Below are positions 1 through 5,317 of a DNA stretch of 5,341 nt, one piece after another. The number at the start of each line of letters is the position of its first letter. Positions within the stretch are counted from its first letter, which is position 1. The stretch is taken from the NCBI GenBank assembly GCA_018903015.1, contig JAHIPR010000296.1, positions 1 through 5,341 of the forward strand. Reading direction: 5' to 3'. The notes beneath the pieces were generated by a model. It was not told the origin of the DNA. It did no database searches and was given only the letters and a program-made list of their open reading frames with translations. This stretch comes from a bacterium (GTDB taxonomy: Bacteria > Atribacterota > JS1 > SB-45 > 34-128). Made by a program: the position numbers and the translations under genes.

Positions 1-843
1 AAGGGGCGCGGCAGAAAAATTTTGCCCACCCCCATAAAAAAAATAGCCCTCGATAAGGGGCTGGAAGTATTTCAGCCGGAGAACATCAATAATGAGGAAT
101 CTATAAAGAGAATGGAAGAATTTAACCCGGATATTGTCCTGGTTGTCGCTTATGGCCAAATTCTATCCAGCCATATCTTAAATATTCCCAAAATAGGCTG
201 TATAAATATCCACGGCTCCCTTCTGCCTAAATATCGGGGTGCCGCCCCTATTAACCGGGCTATTATAAACGGTGAAAAGGAGACCGGGATAACTTTTATG
301 TTTATGAAGGAGAAAGTAGATGCCGGTGAAATCATCTTTCAGGAGAAGATAGACATTTTGCCGGATGAGACCTGCGGGGAACTTTACTACAGATTATCCG
401 ATTTAAGCGCCAGGACCCTCCCCAAACTTTTAGAAAAAATAAAAAGCGGTAAGATAGAAAGAATCTCCCAGGATAATGAACTGGCAACTTTTGCCCGCAA
501 GATGAATAAAGAGGATGGGGAAATAGACTGGAGTGATAAAGGTGAAAAGGTTTATAATCTAATCAGAGGAACCATTCCCTTCCCCGGTGCCTATACCTAT
601 TATCAGGGTAGAAAACTGAAAATTACCCGGGCAAGATTTCTGGATGATTATCAGGATGAAGCAGACACAGGTTCTTCCAAACCCGGAATGGTAGTTAAAA
701 CTGAAAAAGATAGTATTTTAATCTCTACCGGGGATAAGGGAATGATAAAAATATTAAGGCTGATTCCTGCCGGCTCAAAAGAATTAACCGCGAAGCAGTT
801 TGTTAATGGCTATAAAATCAAAGTAGGAGAAGTATTAGGTTAG
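1..843 (+). CDS. fmt: Methionyl-tRNA formyltransferase, 5' end missing (window edge)
   Basis: Transfers a formyl group from 10-formyl-tetrahydrofolate to Met-tRNA(fMet) in the cytoplasm, making the initiator for bacterial translation. The reading frame is open from base 1 and begins K-G-R-G-R-K, which matches the KGRG(K/R)K segment near residue 40 of Fmt. The TTG at 22 is therefore internal, and roughly the first 35-40 residues lie outside the window; 280 residues are visible. The formyltransferase core shows the catalytic triad: Asn (205-207) and His (211-213) in N-I-H-G-S, followed by S-L-L-P-K-Y-R-G-A-A-P-I, and Asp (319-321) in V-D-A-G-E-I. The C-terminal tRNA-binding domain starts around base 550 (the I-R-G-T-I-P-F-P-G-A stretch) and is complete. 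The stop codon TAG overlaps the Shine-Dalgarno sequence of the next gene. In many bacteria def precedes fmt; it would lie to the left. Intact as far as visible. Confidence 0.97.
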   Translation, partial: KGRGRKILPTPIKKIALDKGLEVFQPENINNEESIKRMEEFNPDIVLVVAYGQILSSHILNIPKIGCINIHGSLLPKYRGAAPINRAIINGEKETGITFMFMKEKVDAGEIIFQEKIDILPDETCGELYYRLSDLSARTLPKLLEKIKSGKIERISQDNELATFARKMNKEDGEIDWSDKGEKVYNLIRGTIPFPGAYTYYQGRKLKITRARFLDDYQDEADTGSSKPGMVVKTEKDSILISTGDKGMIKILRLIPAGSKELTAKQFVNGYKIKVGEVLG

Positions 844-852
844 GAGGTTTTT

Positions 853-1533
853 ATGTTTTTTTTCGACAGTACTATAATTATTTTAATACCGGCCATAATT
901 TTAACCCTCTATGCCCAATACAAGGTTAAAACAACCTATTTAAAATATTCAAAAATATTAGCCAAAAACGGGTTAAGCGGGAAGGAAACAGCCGAGGAAC
1001 TGTTATTACGAAACAATTTGAGCAATATTAAGATAGAACCGATAGAAGGCCGCCTTTCGGACCACTATGACCCCAGACAGAAAAAATTAGCCCTCTCCAA
1101 AGAAATATACTACGGTAAATCATTAGCTGCCCAGGGAATTGTAGCCCACGAGATCGGTCATGCCCTTCAGGATGCCAAAAATTATTTTCCGCTCTCCCTT
1201 CGCAGTAATTTGGTACCGATCACCAATATCGGCTCCAGTATGGCAGTTCCCCTGTTTTTAATCGGTTTTATCTTCAGTTTTCCCGCCCTGATGGATATCG
1301 GCATTATCGCTTTTTCCTTAGCAGTCCTGTTTCAGTTAGTCACTTTACCGGTCGAATTTAATGCCAGCAAGAGAGCGATAAACCTGTTGGTTGGGGCAAA
1401 TATTGTTTCGGATACAGAAGAAATTAATACCATTAAAAAAGTTTTAAATGCTGCGGCATTAACCTATGTGGCTGCTGCCTCGGTGGCAGTCTTTCATCTG
1501 TTACGGCTTATCGTGCTGAGAAATAGAAGATAG
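853..1533 (+). CDS. Membrane zinc metallopeptidase, YugP family
   Basis: A predicted membrane-anchored zinc-dependent peptidase of the YugP family (Pfam Zn_peptidase_2); its natural substrate is not established. The 226-residue length is typical. Residues about 4-22 form an N-terminal membrane segment. The zinc motif H-E-I-G-H is at residues 99-103, within I-V-A-H-E-I-G-H-A-L-Q-D, so two His ligands and the catalytic Glu are present. Glu168 in P-V-E-F-N-A-S is the likely third ligand, in the family's usual position after the central hydrophobic segments (about 128-147 and 149-166). A further hydrophobic helix at about 198-222 precedes a basic tail (R-N-R-R). The start is secure: AGGAGG at 842-847 lies five bases before the ATG and overlaps the fmt stop, suggesting co-transcription and perhaps translational coupling with fmt. 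Its place between fmt and rsmB is shared with clostridia-like genomes (recalled, not checked). The family is clear; the function is not. Confidence 0.92.
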   Translation: MFFFDSTIIILIPAIILTLYAQYKVKTTYLKYSKILAKNGLSGKETAEELLLRNNLSNIKIEPIEGRLSDHYDPRQKKLALSKEIYYGKSLAAQGIVAHEIGHALQDAKNYFPLSLRSNLVPITNIGSSMAVPLFLIGFIFSFPALMDIGIIAFSLAVLFQLVTLPVEFNASKRAINLLVGANIVSDTEEINTIKKVLNAAALTYVAAASVAVFHLLRLIVLRNRR

Positions 1534-1558
1534 AAGGGAAATAAAATAAACCGGGTCT

Positions 1559-2950
1559 ATGAAAAAAATAGAAGTTGATCCCATAAGAGAAACCATACTA
1601 ATTATTTTGGTAAAAATTGATTCCAAACAGGGCTACATCAATATTCTGTTAAGCAAATCATTGGATAAAAAGAAAATTTCCACCAGAGACGCCGCCTTTA
1701 TCACCGAAATAACCTACGGAGTGGTAAGAAACCGGGATAAATTAGACTGGGCTCTATCGCAATTTTCTGCTAAACCTCTATCGGAAACAGCAGTATTGAT
1801 TAGAAATATATTAAGAATGGGTGTTTATCAGCTGCTATTTTTAAACAAAGTTCCTGATTATGCGCTATGTAATGAATCGGTCCAATTAGCAAAAAAATAC
1901 GGGAATCCCGGGATAGCTAAATTTGTAAATGGGGTTTTAAGAAATATTATTCGAAACAGAGAGAATATTCGCTGGCCGGATAGGGAAAAAGAAACCGCTC
2001 TGTATATTTCTACGATTTATTCACACCCCCTGCAGATAGTCGAGCGTTGGTTAAAAAGATTTGGCTTTGCCGATACGGTTGCAATATGTAAGGCGAATAA
2101 CAAGATACCAACTTTAGTAATTAGAACGAATACCCTGAAGTTATGCCGCTCTGATTTAAAAGGGATTTTAGAAAAAGAGAATATTTCAGTAAGAGAAGGG
2201 CTGTTTACCGAAGAAGCACTGCAGGTTAAAGGACTTGCTAATGTCACTAAATTTCCTGCTTACCGGGAGGGACTATTTCAGATTCAGGATGAAGCATCGA
2301 TACTGGTTTCTCATCTGCTCGACCCTTCATCCGGTGAATTGGTAATCGATGTTTGCAGTGCTCCGGGAGGGAAGACCACCCATCTTGCCCAGTTGATGGA
2401 AAACAAAGGCAGTATCCTGGCAATGGACAGCAATCAATCAAGATTAATAACGGTAAAAAATAACTGCCGGAGATTAGGAATCGATATAGTAAAGACCCGG
2501 CAGAATAATGGCACTATATTAGCTGAAAAATACCTAAAGGTAGCAGATAAAATTTTAATAGATGTTCCCTGTACCGGCTTGGGAGTGATCAGGAGAAAAC
2601 CTGATTTGAGATGGCAAACTTATGATGCAAAAAGATTTGAACGGTTGACCAAACTGCAGGAGAAGATATTGGACATCACTTCTAATTACCTGAAAATCGG
2701 AGGGAGATTAGTCTATTCTACCTGCAGTACCGAACCGGAAGAGAACGAGGAAGCAGTAAGCAGATTTTTGGAGAAACATCCTAATTTCGAGTTAGAGGAT
2801 TTAAGTAAATTTATAAAAGAGCGAAAATTACCGGTCTACGATTCAGATCAGCACAACCAAAATAAATTTATTCAGATACTCCCCGGGTTTTCTAATTCGG
2901 ATTTAGATCTGGATGGATTCTTTATGGCAAAAATGGTAAGAAAAGGGTAG
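1559..2950 (+). CDS. rsmB: 16S rRNA (cytosine-967-C5)-methyltransferase RsmB
   Basis: Uses S-adenosylmethionine to methylate C967 (E. coli numbering) of 16S rRNA. The 463-residue protein has the full two-part architecture. An N-terminal NusB-like RNA-binding domain spans about residues 6-140, including a D-A-A-F-I-T-E-I-T-Y-G-V-V-R segment. The Rossmann methyltransferase domain follows, from the Y-S-H-P linker at 154-157 to the end. Motif I, D-V-C-S-A-P-G-G-K-T, is at 264-273, with the SAM-ribose-binding acidic residue at Asp290. Motif IV, D-V-P-C-T-G, is at 335-340. Motif VI, S-T-C-S-T, is at 387-391; Cys389 corresponds to the catalytic nucleophile and Cys338 to the release cysteine of RNA m5C methyltransferases. 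The ATG at 1559 is the earliest start possible, because an in-frame TAA lies at 1547-1549. Its ribosome site is poor: the only purine-rich run (GAAGGGA, 1533-1539) is 19 bases away. It lies 25 bases after the peptidase gene and 8 before the PASTA gene, so probably in the same operon. Confidence 0.95.
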   Translation: MKKIEVDPIRETILIILVKIDSKQGYINILLSKSLDKKKISTRDAAFITEITYGVVRNRDKLDWALSQFSAKPLSETAVLIRNILRMGVYQLLFLNKVPDYALCNESVQLAKKYGNPGIAKFVNGVLRNIIRNRENIRWPDREKETALYISTIYSHPLQIVERWLKRFGFADTVAICKANNKIPTLVIRTNTLKLCRSDLKGILEKENISVREGLFTEEALQVKGLANVTKFPAYREGLFQIQDEASILVSHLLDPSSGELVIDVCSAPGGKTTHLAQLMENKGSILAMDSNQSRLITVKNNCRRLGIDIVKTRQNNGTILAEKYLKVADKILIDVPCTGLGVIRRKPDLRWQTYDAKRFERLTKLQEKILDITSNYLKIGGRLVYSTCSTEPEENEEAVSRFLEKHPNFELEDLSKFIKERKLPVYDSDQHNQNKFIQILPGFSNSDLDLDGFFMAKMVRKG

Positions 2951-2958
2951 GGTTATAA

Positions 2959-3504
2959 ATGGATTGGATAGGGAAAATTTTTCGTTTTATCTTTAAATCA
3001 TTTCTCACCCCGGCTTTCGTAATTTTTGCAGTCATTGCCGGCGGAGTCTGTGCCTTTCTGGTATTCCAAAACGTGTTTGATGTTTCCGATACCGTAGTCC
3101 CCTCGGTAATCGGTGATGAATTGAATATTGCTCAGGAAAAATTGTATGATGCCGGGCTAAAGATTTATGTCTCCGGCGAGGAATTTAACGAAGGAATCTC
3201 TCAAAATAAAATCATCACCCAGGATCCGGCCAGCGGGGCGAAAGTAAAAAAGAACAGAGAAATTTATGTGGTAGTAAGCAAAGAGAACAAGGTTATTGCC
3301 TTAAACATTCCCGACCTCAGAAATAAAGAGCTGGAAGAAGCCATGGCTCTTATCGAAGAAGACGGTCTGATTTTAGGCAGAGTCACCTACACCTATCATT
3401 TTTCCGTCCCTGAGAACGTGGTTATTGCCCAAACCCCTGAACCTGGAAATATAAATTCAAGCAGTAAAGAAGTCAATATCTTAGTCAGCAAAGGACCTTA
3501 CTAG
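2959..3504 (+). CDS. Single-pass membrane protein with two PASTA domains, no kinase
   Basis: A 181-residue protein likely anchored in the cytoplasmic membrane with its C-terminus outside. A short amphipathic, basic N-terminus (residues 1-17) precedes one transmembrane helix at about 18-37 (rich in A, V, F, G). Two PASTA repeats follow: about 45-107, opening V-V-P-S-V-I-G and closing V-V-V-S-K, and about 114-180, opening L-N-I-P-D-L-R-N-K and closing I-L-V-S-K-G. Each has the family's P-[DS]-[VL] entry, a helix and the Q-[DT]-P-x-[SP]-G turn (Q88-D-P-A-S-G; Q158-T-P-E-P-G). PASTA domains in Stk/PrkC kinases and PBP2x bind or sense peptidoglycan precursors; a cell-wall-linked role here is inference. 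No kinase or transpeptidase domain is present, and the start, with AGGG six bases upstream (2949-2952), leaves no room for one. It follows rsmB by 8 bases, the neighbourhood where Firmicutes place the PASTA kinase gene. Confidence 0.88.
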   Translation: MDWIGKIFRFIFKSFLTPAFVIFAVIAGGVCAFLVFQNVFDVSDTVVPSVIGDELNIAQEKLYDAGLKIYVSGEEFNEGISQNKIITQDPASGAKVKKNREIYVVVSKENKVIALNIPDLRNKELEEAMALIEEDGLILGRVTYTYHFSVPENVVIAQTPEPGNINSSSKEVNILVSKGPY

Positions 3505-3510
3505 TCAAAA

Positions 3511-3545
3511 TAGCGTTTAGCGTATAGCGTATAGCGGGTAGTAGG
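3511..3545. repeat. Tandem heptamer repeat, TAGCGNN
   Basis: Four consecutive 7-base units begin at 3511, 3518, 3525 and 3532: TAGCGTT, TAGCGTA, TAGCGTA and TAGCGGG. A degenerate fifth unit, TAGTAGG, ends at 3545. The array starts six bases after the PASTA gene stop. It encodes nothing apparent. Similar TAGCGTA-type arrays occur in intergenic spaces of many uncultured anaerobic bacteria (recalled, not checked), often near palindromic repeats, as here. Confidence 0.85.
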
Positions 3546-3555
3546 GTTCGGAGTT

Positions 3556-3593
3556 ATTTTGTAGGGGCACAATGAATTGTGCCCCTACAAAAT
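3556..3593. repeat. Near-perfect palindromic intergenic repeat (18-bp arms, 2-base loop)
   Basis: The left arm, ATTTTGTAGGGGCACAAT (3556-3573), is exactly complementary in reverse to the right arm at 3576-3593, with only GA between them; the outermost pair fails at 3555/3594. The core GTAGGGGCACAAT resembles the GTAGGGGC-type palindromes scattered through many environmental bacterial genomes (REP- or MITE-like; recalled, not checked). In RNA it would form a very stable hairpin. It is not a standard intrinsic terminator on either strand, as no T-run follows. It ends two bases before the dprA Shine-Dalgarno sequence. I see no clean target-site duplication in the flanks. Confidence 0.9.
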
Positions 3594-3595
3594 CG

Positions 3596-3601
3596 AGGAG
3601 G
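3596..3601 (+). promoter_or_regulatory. Ribosome binding site that fixes the dprA start
   Basis: AGGAGG lies eight bases upstream of the TTG at 3610. This strong, well-spaced site selects that TTG rather than the in-frame TTG at 3577, which lies inside the right arm of the palindrome and has no comparable site. Confidence 0.85.
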
Positions 3602-3609
3602 AACATCAA

Positions 3610-4707
3610 TTGAAAGAAAATTCATTAAAATACTGGCTGGCCTGGAATAAAATATCAGATATAGGTCCAAAAAGATTTTACAAATTACTTGAATACTTTG
3701 GCTCTACCGATACTGCCTGGCAGGCGAAATCGGGAGAAATATCCAAAGTACTGAATTTGAGCCCAAAAATATCCTCCAGGCTCTTCGAAGAAAAAAACAA
3801 TATCATTCCCGAACAGGAATTAGATTTAATACATAAAAATAAAGTCAATGTATTTACTATAGAGGATGCTCTATATCCCGAAAATCTAAAAACTATACAT
3901 TATCCTCCTCCGGTTTTATATTTTAAAGGCACTGTCGTAGAGTCAGACAAAAACTCTATCTCCATCGTGGGTACAAGAAAAGCCACCTACTACGGAAAGA
4001 TGGTAGCCGAAAAATTAAGCAAAGATTTAGCTTTAGCCGGATTGACCATAATTAGCGGAATGGCTCGGGGAATAGATACAGCCGCCCATAAAGGCGCACT
4101 TTCAGTAAATGGCCGCACTATTGCAGTATTGGGTTGCGGTATTGACCATATATATCCTCCCGAAAATAGAAGGCTGGCTCAAGAGATACAAGAATCAGGA
4201 GCAATAATAAGCGAGTTTCCTCTTTCTACTCTGCCGGAAAGACAGAATTTTCCCCGCAGGAATCGTATTATCAGCGGATTAAGTCTGGGAACGGTGGTAG
4301 TGGAGGCAGCTGAAAAGAGCGGTGCTCTAATCACTGCCGATTTCGCCCTCGAACAGGGCAGGGAAGTATTTGCAATTCCCGGTAATATAAACTCTCCGTT
4401 ATCCAACGGTTCGCACAATTTAATAAAACAGGGAGCAAAATTAGTAGACAATTATCAGGATATCTTAGAAGAAATTCATATAGCGCTTCCTCAAAAAACA
4501 GCTGAAAAAGAGATGGTTAAAGAAAATACTTCTCTAACTGAAGAAGAAAAGATAATTTACCGGTTAATTACCAAAGAACCTATCCAAATAGATGAAATTA
4601 TTGGAGCAAGCAAACTTTCCGCCGGTAAGGTAAGCGAGATACTACTAAACCTCGAACTAAAAGACCTAATAAAAGAGATCGAAGGAAAAAGATTTATCAA
4701 ACTATAA
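3610..4707 (+). CDS. dprA: DNA-processing protein DprA
   Basis: Binds single-stranded DNA entering the cell and loads RecA onto it during natural transformation; it is also widespread in bacteria not known to be competent. With the TTG start the product is 365 residues, normal for the family. Residues 1-65 form a helical SAM/HhH-like domain (I-S-D-I-G-P-K-R-F at 15-23). The Rossmann-like DprA core runs from about 80 to 290. It shows S-I-V-G-T-R-K-A (118-125; the G-[ST]-R loop that contacts DNA), S-G-M-A-R-G-I-D-T-A-A-H (149-160), V-L-G-C-G-I-D-H-I-Y-P (173-183), F-P-R-R-N-R-I-I-S-G-L-S (214-225) and G-A-L-I-T-A-D-F-A-L-E-Q-G-R (238-251). A C-terminal winged-helix domain follows from about 308 to 365. 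The 105-base repeat-filled gap separates it from the PASTA gene, so it may be transcribed separately, though no convincing promoter is visible. topA, a frequent downstream partner in other bacteria, does not follow. Confidence 0.96.
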   Translation: MKENSLKYWLAWNKISDIGPKRFYKLLEYFGSTDTAWQAKSGEISKVLNLSPKISSRLFEEKNNIIPEQELDLIHKNKVNVFTIEDALYPENLKTIHYPPPVLYFKGTVVESDKNSISIVGTRKATYYGKMVAEKLSKDLALAGLTIISGMARGIDTAAHKGALSVNGRTIAVLGCGIDHIYPPENRRLAQEIQESGAIISEFPLSTLPERQNFPRRNRIISGLSLGTVVVEAAEKSGALITADFALEQGREVFAIPGNINSPLSNGSHNLIKQGAKLVDNYQDILEEIHIALPQKTAEKEMVKENTSLTEEEKIIYRLITKEPIQIDEIIGASKLSAGKVSEILLNLELKDLIKEIEGKRFIKL

Positions 4708-4777
4708 TTTCCACAGTAATCTCCTCCCCCTCCTCGTAAACCAACCCAACAATCCAATAAAAAATAACAAAACTTTA
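4708..4777. other. AT-rich spacer between dprA and the tRNA promoter
   Basis: No gene is visible here. It holds a pyrimidine-rich stretch (CTCCTCCCCCTCCTC, 4721-4735) and then A-rich sequence. I find no GC-rich hairpin followed by a T-run, so no intrinsic terminator for dprA can be supported. Confidence 0.6.
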
Positions 4778-4806
4778 TTGCTATAAATAAAATCATTTAG
4801 TATAAT
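4778..4806 (+). promoter_or_regulatory. Sigma-70-type promoter for tRNA-Pro
   Basis: A perfect -10 element TATAAT lies at 4801-4806 and a partial -35 element TTGCTA (four of six consensus bases) at 4778-4783, with the ideal 17-base spacer. Predicted transcription starts around 4812-4814, one to three bases before the mature tRNA 5' end, so the precursor would have almost no leader. Confidence 0.8.
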
Positions 4807-4814
4807 GTAAAAGT

Positions 4815-4891
4815 CGGGGCGTAGCGCAGTTTGGTAGCGCACCTGAATGGGGTTCAGGGGGTCGGAGGTTCAAGTCCTCTCGCCCCGACCA
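4815..4891 (+). tRNA. tRNA-Pro (anticodon GGG)
   Basis: This 77-base tRNA folds completely by eye. The acceptor stem is CGGGGCG (4815-4821) with CGCCCCG (4881-4887). The D stem is GCGC/GCGC (4824-4827, 4837-4840). The anticodon stem is CCTGA/TCAGG (4842-4846, 4854-4858) around the loop ATGGGGT. The T stem is GGAGG/CCTCT (4864-4868, 4876-4880, one G-U pair) with loop TTCAAGT. The anticodon G34-G35-G36 (4849-4851) reads CCC and CCU. G37 follows, the position methylated by TrmD in proline tRNAs to prevent frameshifting. The C1-G72 pair with discriminator A73 (4888) is the identity signature of bacterial tRNA-Pro. The 3' CCA (4889-4891) is encoded. Confidence 0.97.
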
Positions 4892-4916
4892 GAATATCTA
4901 CTTAAAAGCCGCCTTA

Positions 4917-4948
4917 ATTCCCACATTCCCACTTGACATATTTCCCAC
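4917..4948. repeat. ATTCCCAC direct repeats in register every 8 bases
   Basis: ATTCCCAC occurs at 4917-4924 and again directly at 4925-4932. A variant, TTTCCCAC, is at 4941-4948. The 8-base slot between them is TTGACATA, which contains the -35 element of the next gene's promoter. The placement suggests an operator, possibly for the AbrB-like protein encoded just downstream; this is inference. Confidence 0.6.
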
Positions 4949-4961
4949 TATAGATTATATT
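4933..4961 (+). promoter_or_regulatory. Strong sigma-70-type promoter for the putative toxin-antitoxin operon
   Basis: The consensus -35 element TTGACA (4933-4938) is followed after exactly 17 bases by TATATT (4956-4961, five of six consensus bases). Transcription should begin around 4967-4970, which puts the upstream in-frame TTG at 4967 at or before the transcript start and supports translation from ATG 4988. Short direct repeats surround the -35 element and cover the -10 element, as expected for a self-regulated promoter. Confidence 0.8.
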
Positions 4962-4975
4962 GTATATTGTATGAA

Positions 4976-4982
4976 GAGGTGA
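4976..4982 (+). promoter_or_regulatory. Ribosome binding site that fixes the AbrB-like gene start
   Basis: GAGGTGA lies five bases before the ATG at 4988. It selects this ATG over the in-frame TTG at 4967, which lies upstream of any ribosome site and at the likely transcription start. Confidence 0.75.
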
Positions 4983-4987
4983 GTAAA

Positions 4988-5317
4988 ATGAAAACTAAGA
5001 AAAAAGAGTTCATTAATCATATTGATGGAAAATTTATATCTGCAGGTACAAGAACCATTGATTCTAAAAATAGAATAACCCTAGGTGAAAAAATTACGAA
5101 ATTAATTAGTACTCAGACTGAAGCGGATAAGTTTCAGATTTTCTTTAATGAAGAAGGTGATATTTTACTAAGACCTATGGTATCTATTCCCATTAGAGAA
5201 GCATGGATTTATCAGAATCCTCAAGTCTTAAAGTCAATTCGTCAGGGATTAGCTGAAGCAAAACAAGAAAAGACCGAAAAGGTAGAAAATTTGGAAGAAT
5301 TTCTGGAAGATTTATGA
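4988..5317 (+). CDS. AbrB/MazE-like DNA-binding protein, probable type II antitoxin
   Basis: A 109-residue acidic-tailed protein. Residues about 19-66 resemble the swapped-hairpin AbrB/MazE/SpoVT fold: T-I-D-S-K-N-R-I-T-L-G (residues 23-33) corresponds to the usual [ILV]-D-x-[KR]-x-R-I-x-[IL] strand-turn-strand, and I-F-F-N-E-E-G-D-I-L-L-R-P (51-63) to the second hairpin. The C-terminal part (about 67-109) carries E-A-W-I-Y-Q-N-P-Q-V-L-K-S-I-R-Q-G-L-A-E (71-90) and then a charged E/K-rich tail. This W-x-Y-x-N-P-x-x-L-x-S-[IV]-x-x-G-[IL] segment is typical of antitoxins and would wrap the toxin. It probably neutralises the product of the overlapping next gene and represses its own promoter. 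Sampled base composition is about 32% G+C, lower than sampled lines of fmt (43-47%), consistent with later acquisition. Antitoxin identity rests on remembered family patterns and layout; a lone transcription regulator is the alternative. Confidence 0.78.
   Translation: MKTKKKEFINHIDGKFISAGTRTIDSKNRITLGEKITKLISTQTEADKFQIFFNEEGDILLRPMVSIPIREAWIYQNPQVLKSIRQGLAEAKQEKTEKVENLEEFLEDL

Noticed and set aside
22..24. TTG as the start of fmt
   Set aside because: The frame is open to base 1, and codons 1-7 encode the KGRG(K/R)K stretch conserved inside Fmt, so the gene is cut by the window edge.
2017..2441. Minus-strand open frames inside rsmB
   Set aside because: They lie fully within a well-supported gene and show no recognisable domain; similar antisense frames inside fmt and dprA were rejected for the same reason.
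3505..3595. Promoter for dprA in the repeat-filled gap
   Set aside because: TATAGC-like bits occur within the heptamers, but none has a credible -35 partner at 16-18 bases.
3505..3595. CRISPR array
   Set aside because: The repeats are seven bases long with no spacers, and no cas genes are nearby.
3556..3600. Palindrome before dprA as an intrinsic terminator
   Set aside because: The hairpin is strong but no T-run follows the stem on either strand.
3577..3609. Eleven extra N-terminal residues on DprA from the TTG at 3577
   Set aside because: That TTG lies in the palindrome's right arm with no ribosome site; the TTG at 3610 has AGGAGG eight bases upstream and gives the normal family length.
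4774..4792. AT-only inverted repeat TTTAT...ATAAA as a dprA terminator
   Set aside because: The stem is five A-T pairs only, would be unstable, and overlaps the tRNA -35 region.
4557..4796. Minus-strand 79-codon frame over the dprA end and the spacer
   Set aside because: It mostly mirrors the dprA winged-helix coding sequence, and its non-overlapping part is low-complexity (glycine-rich from the CTCC run) with no ribosome site noted.
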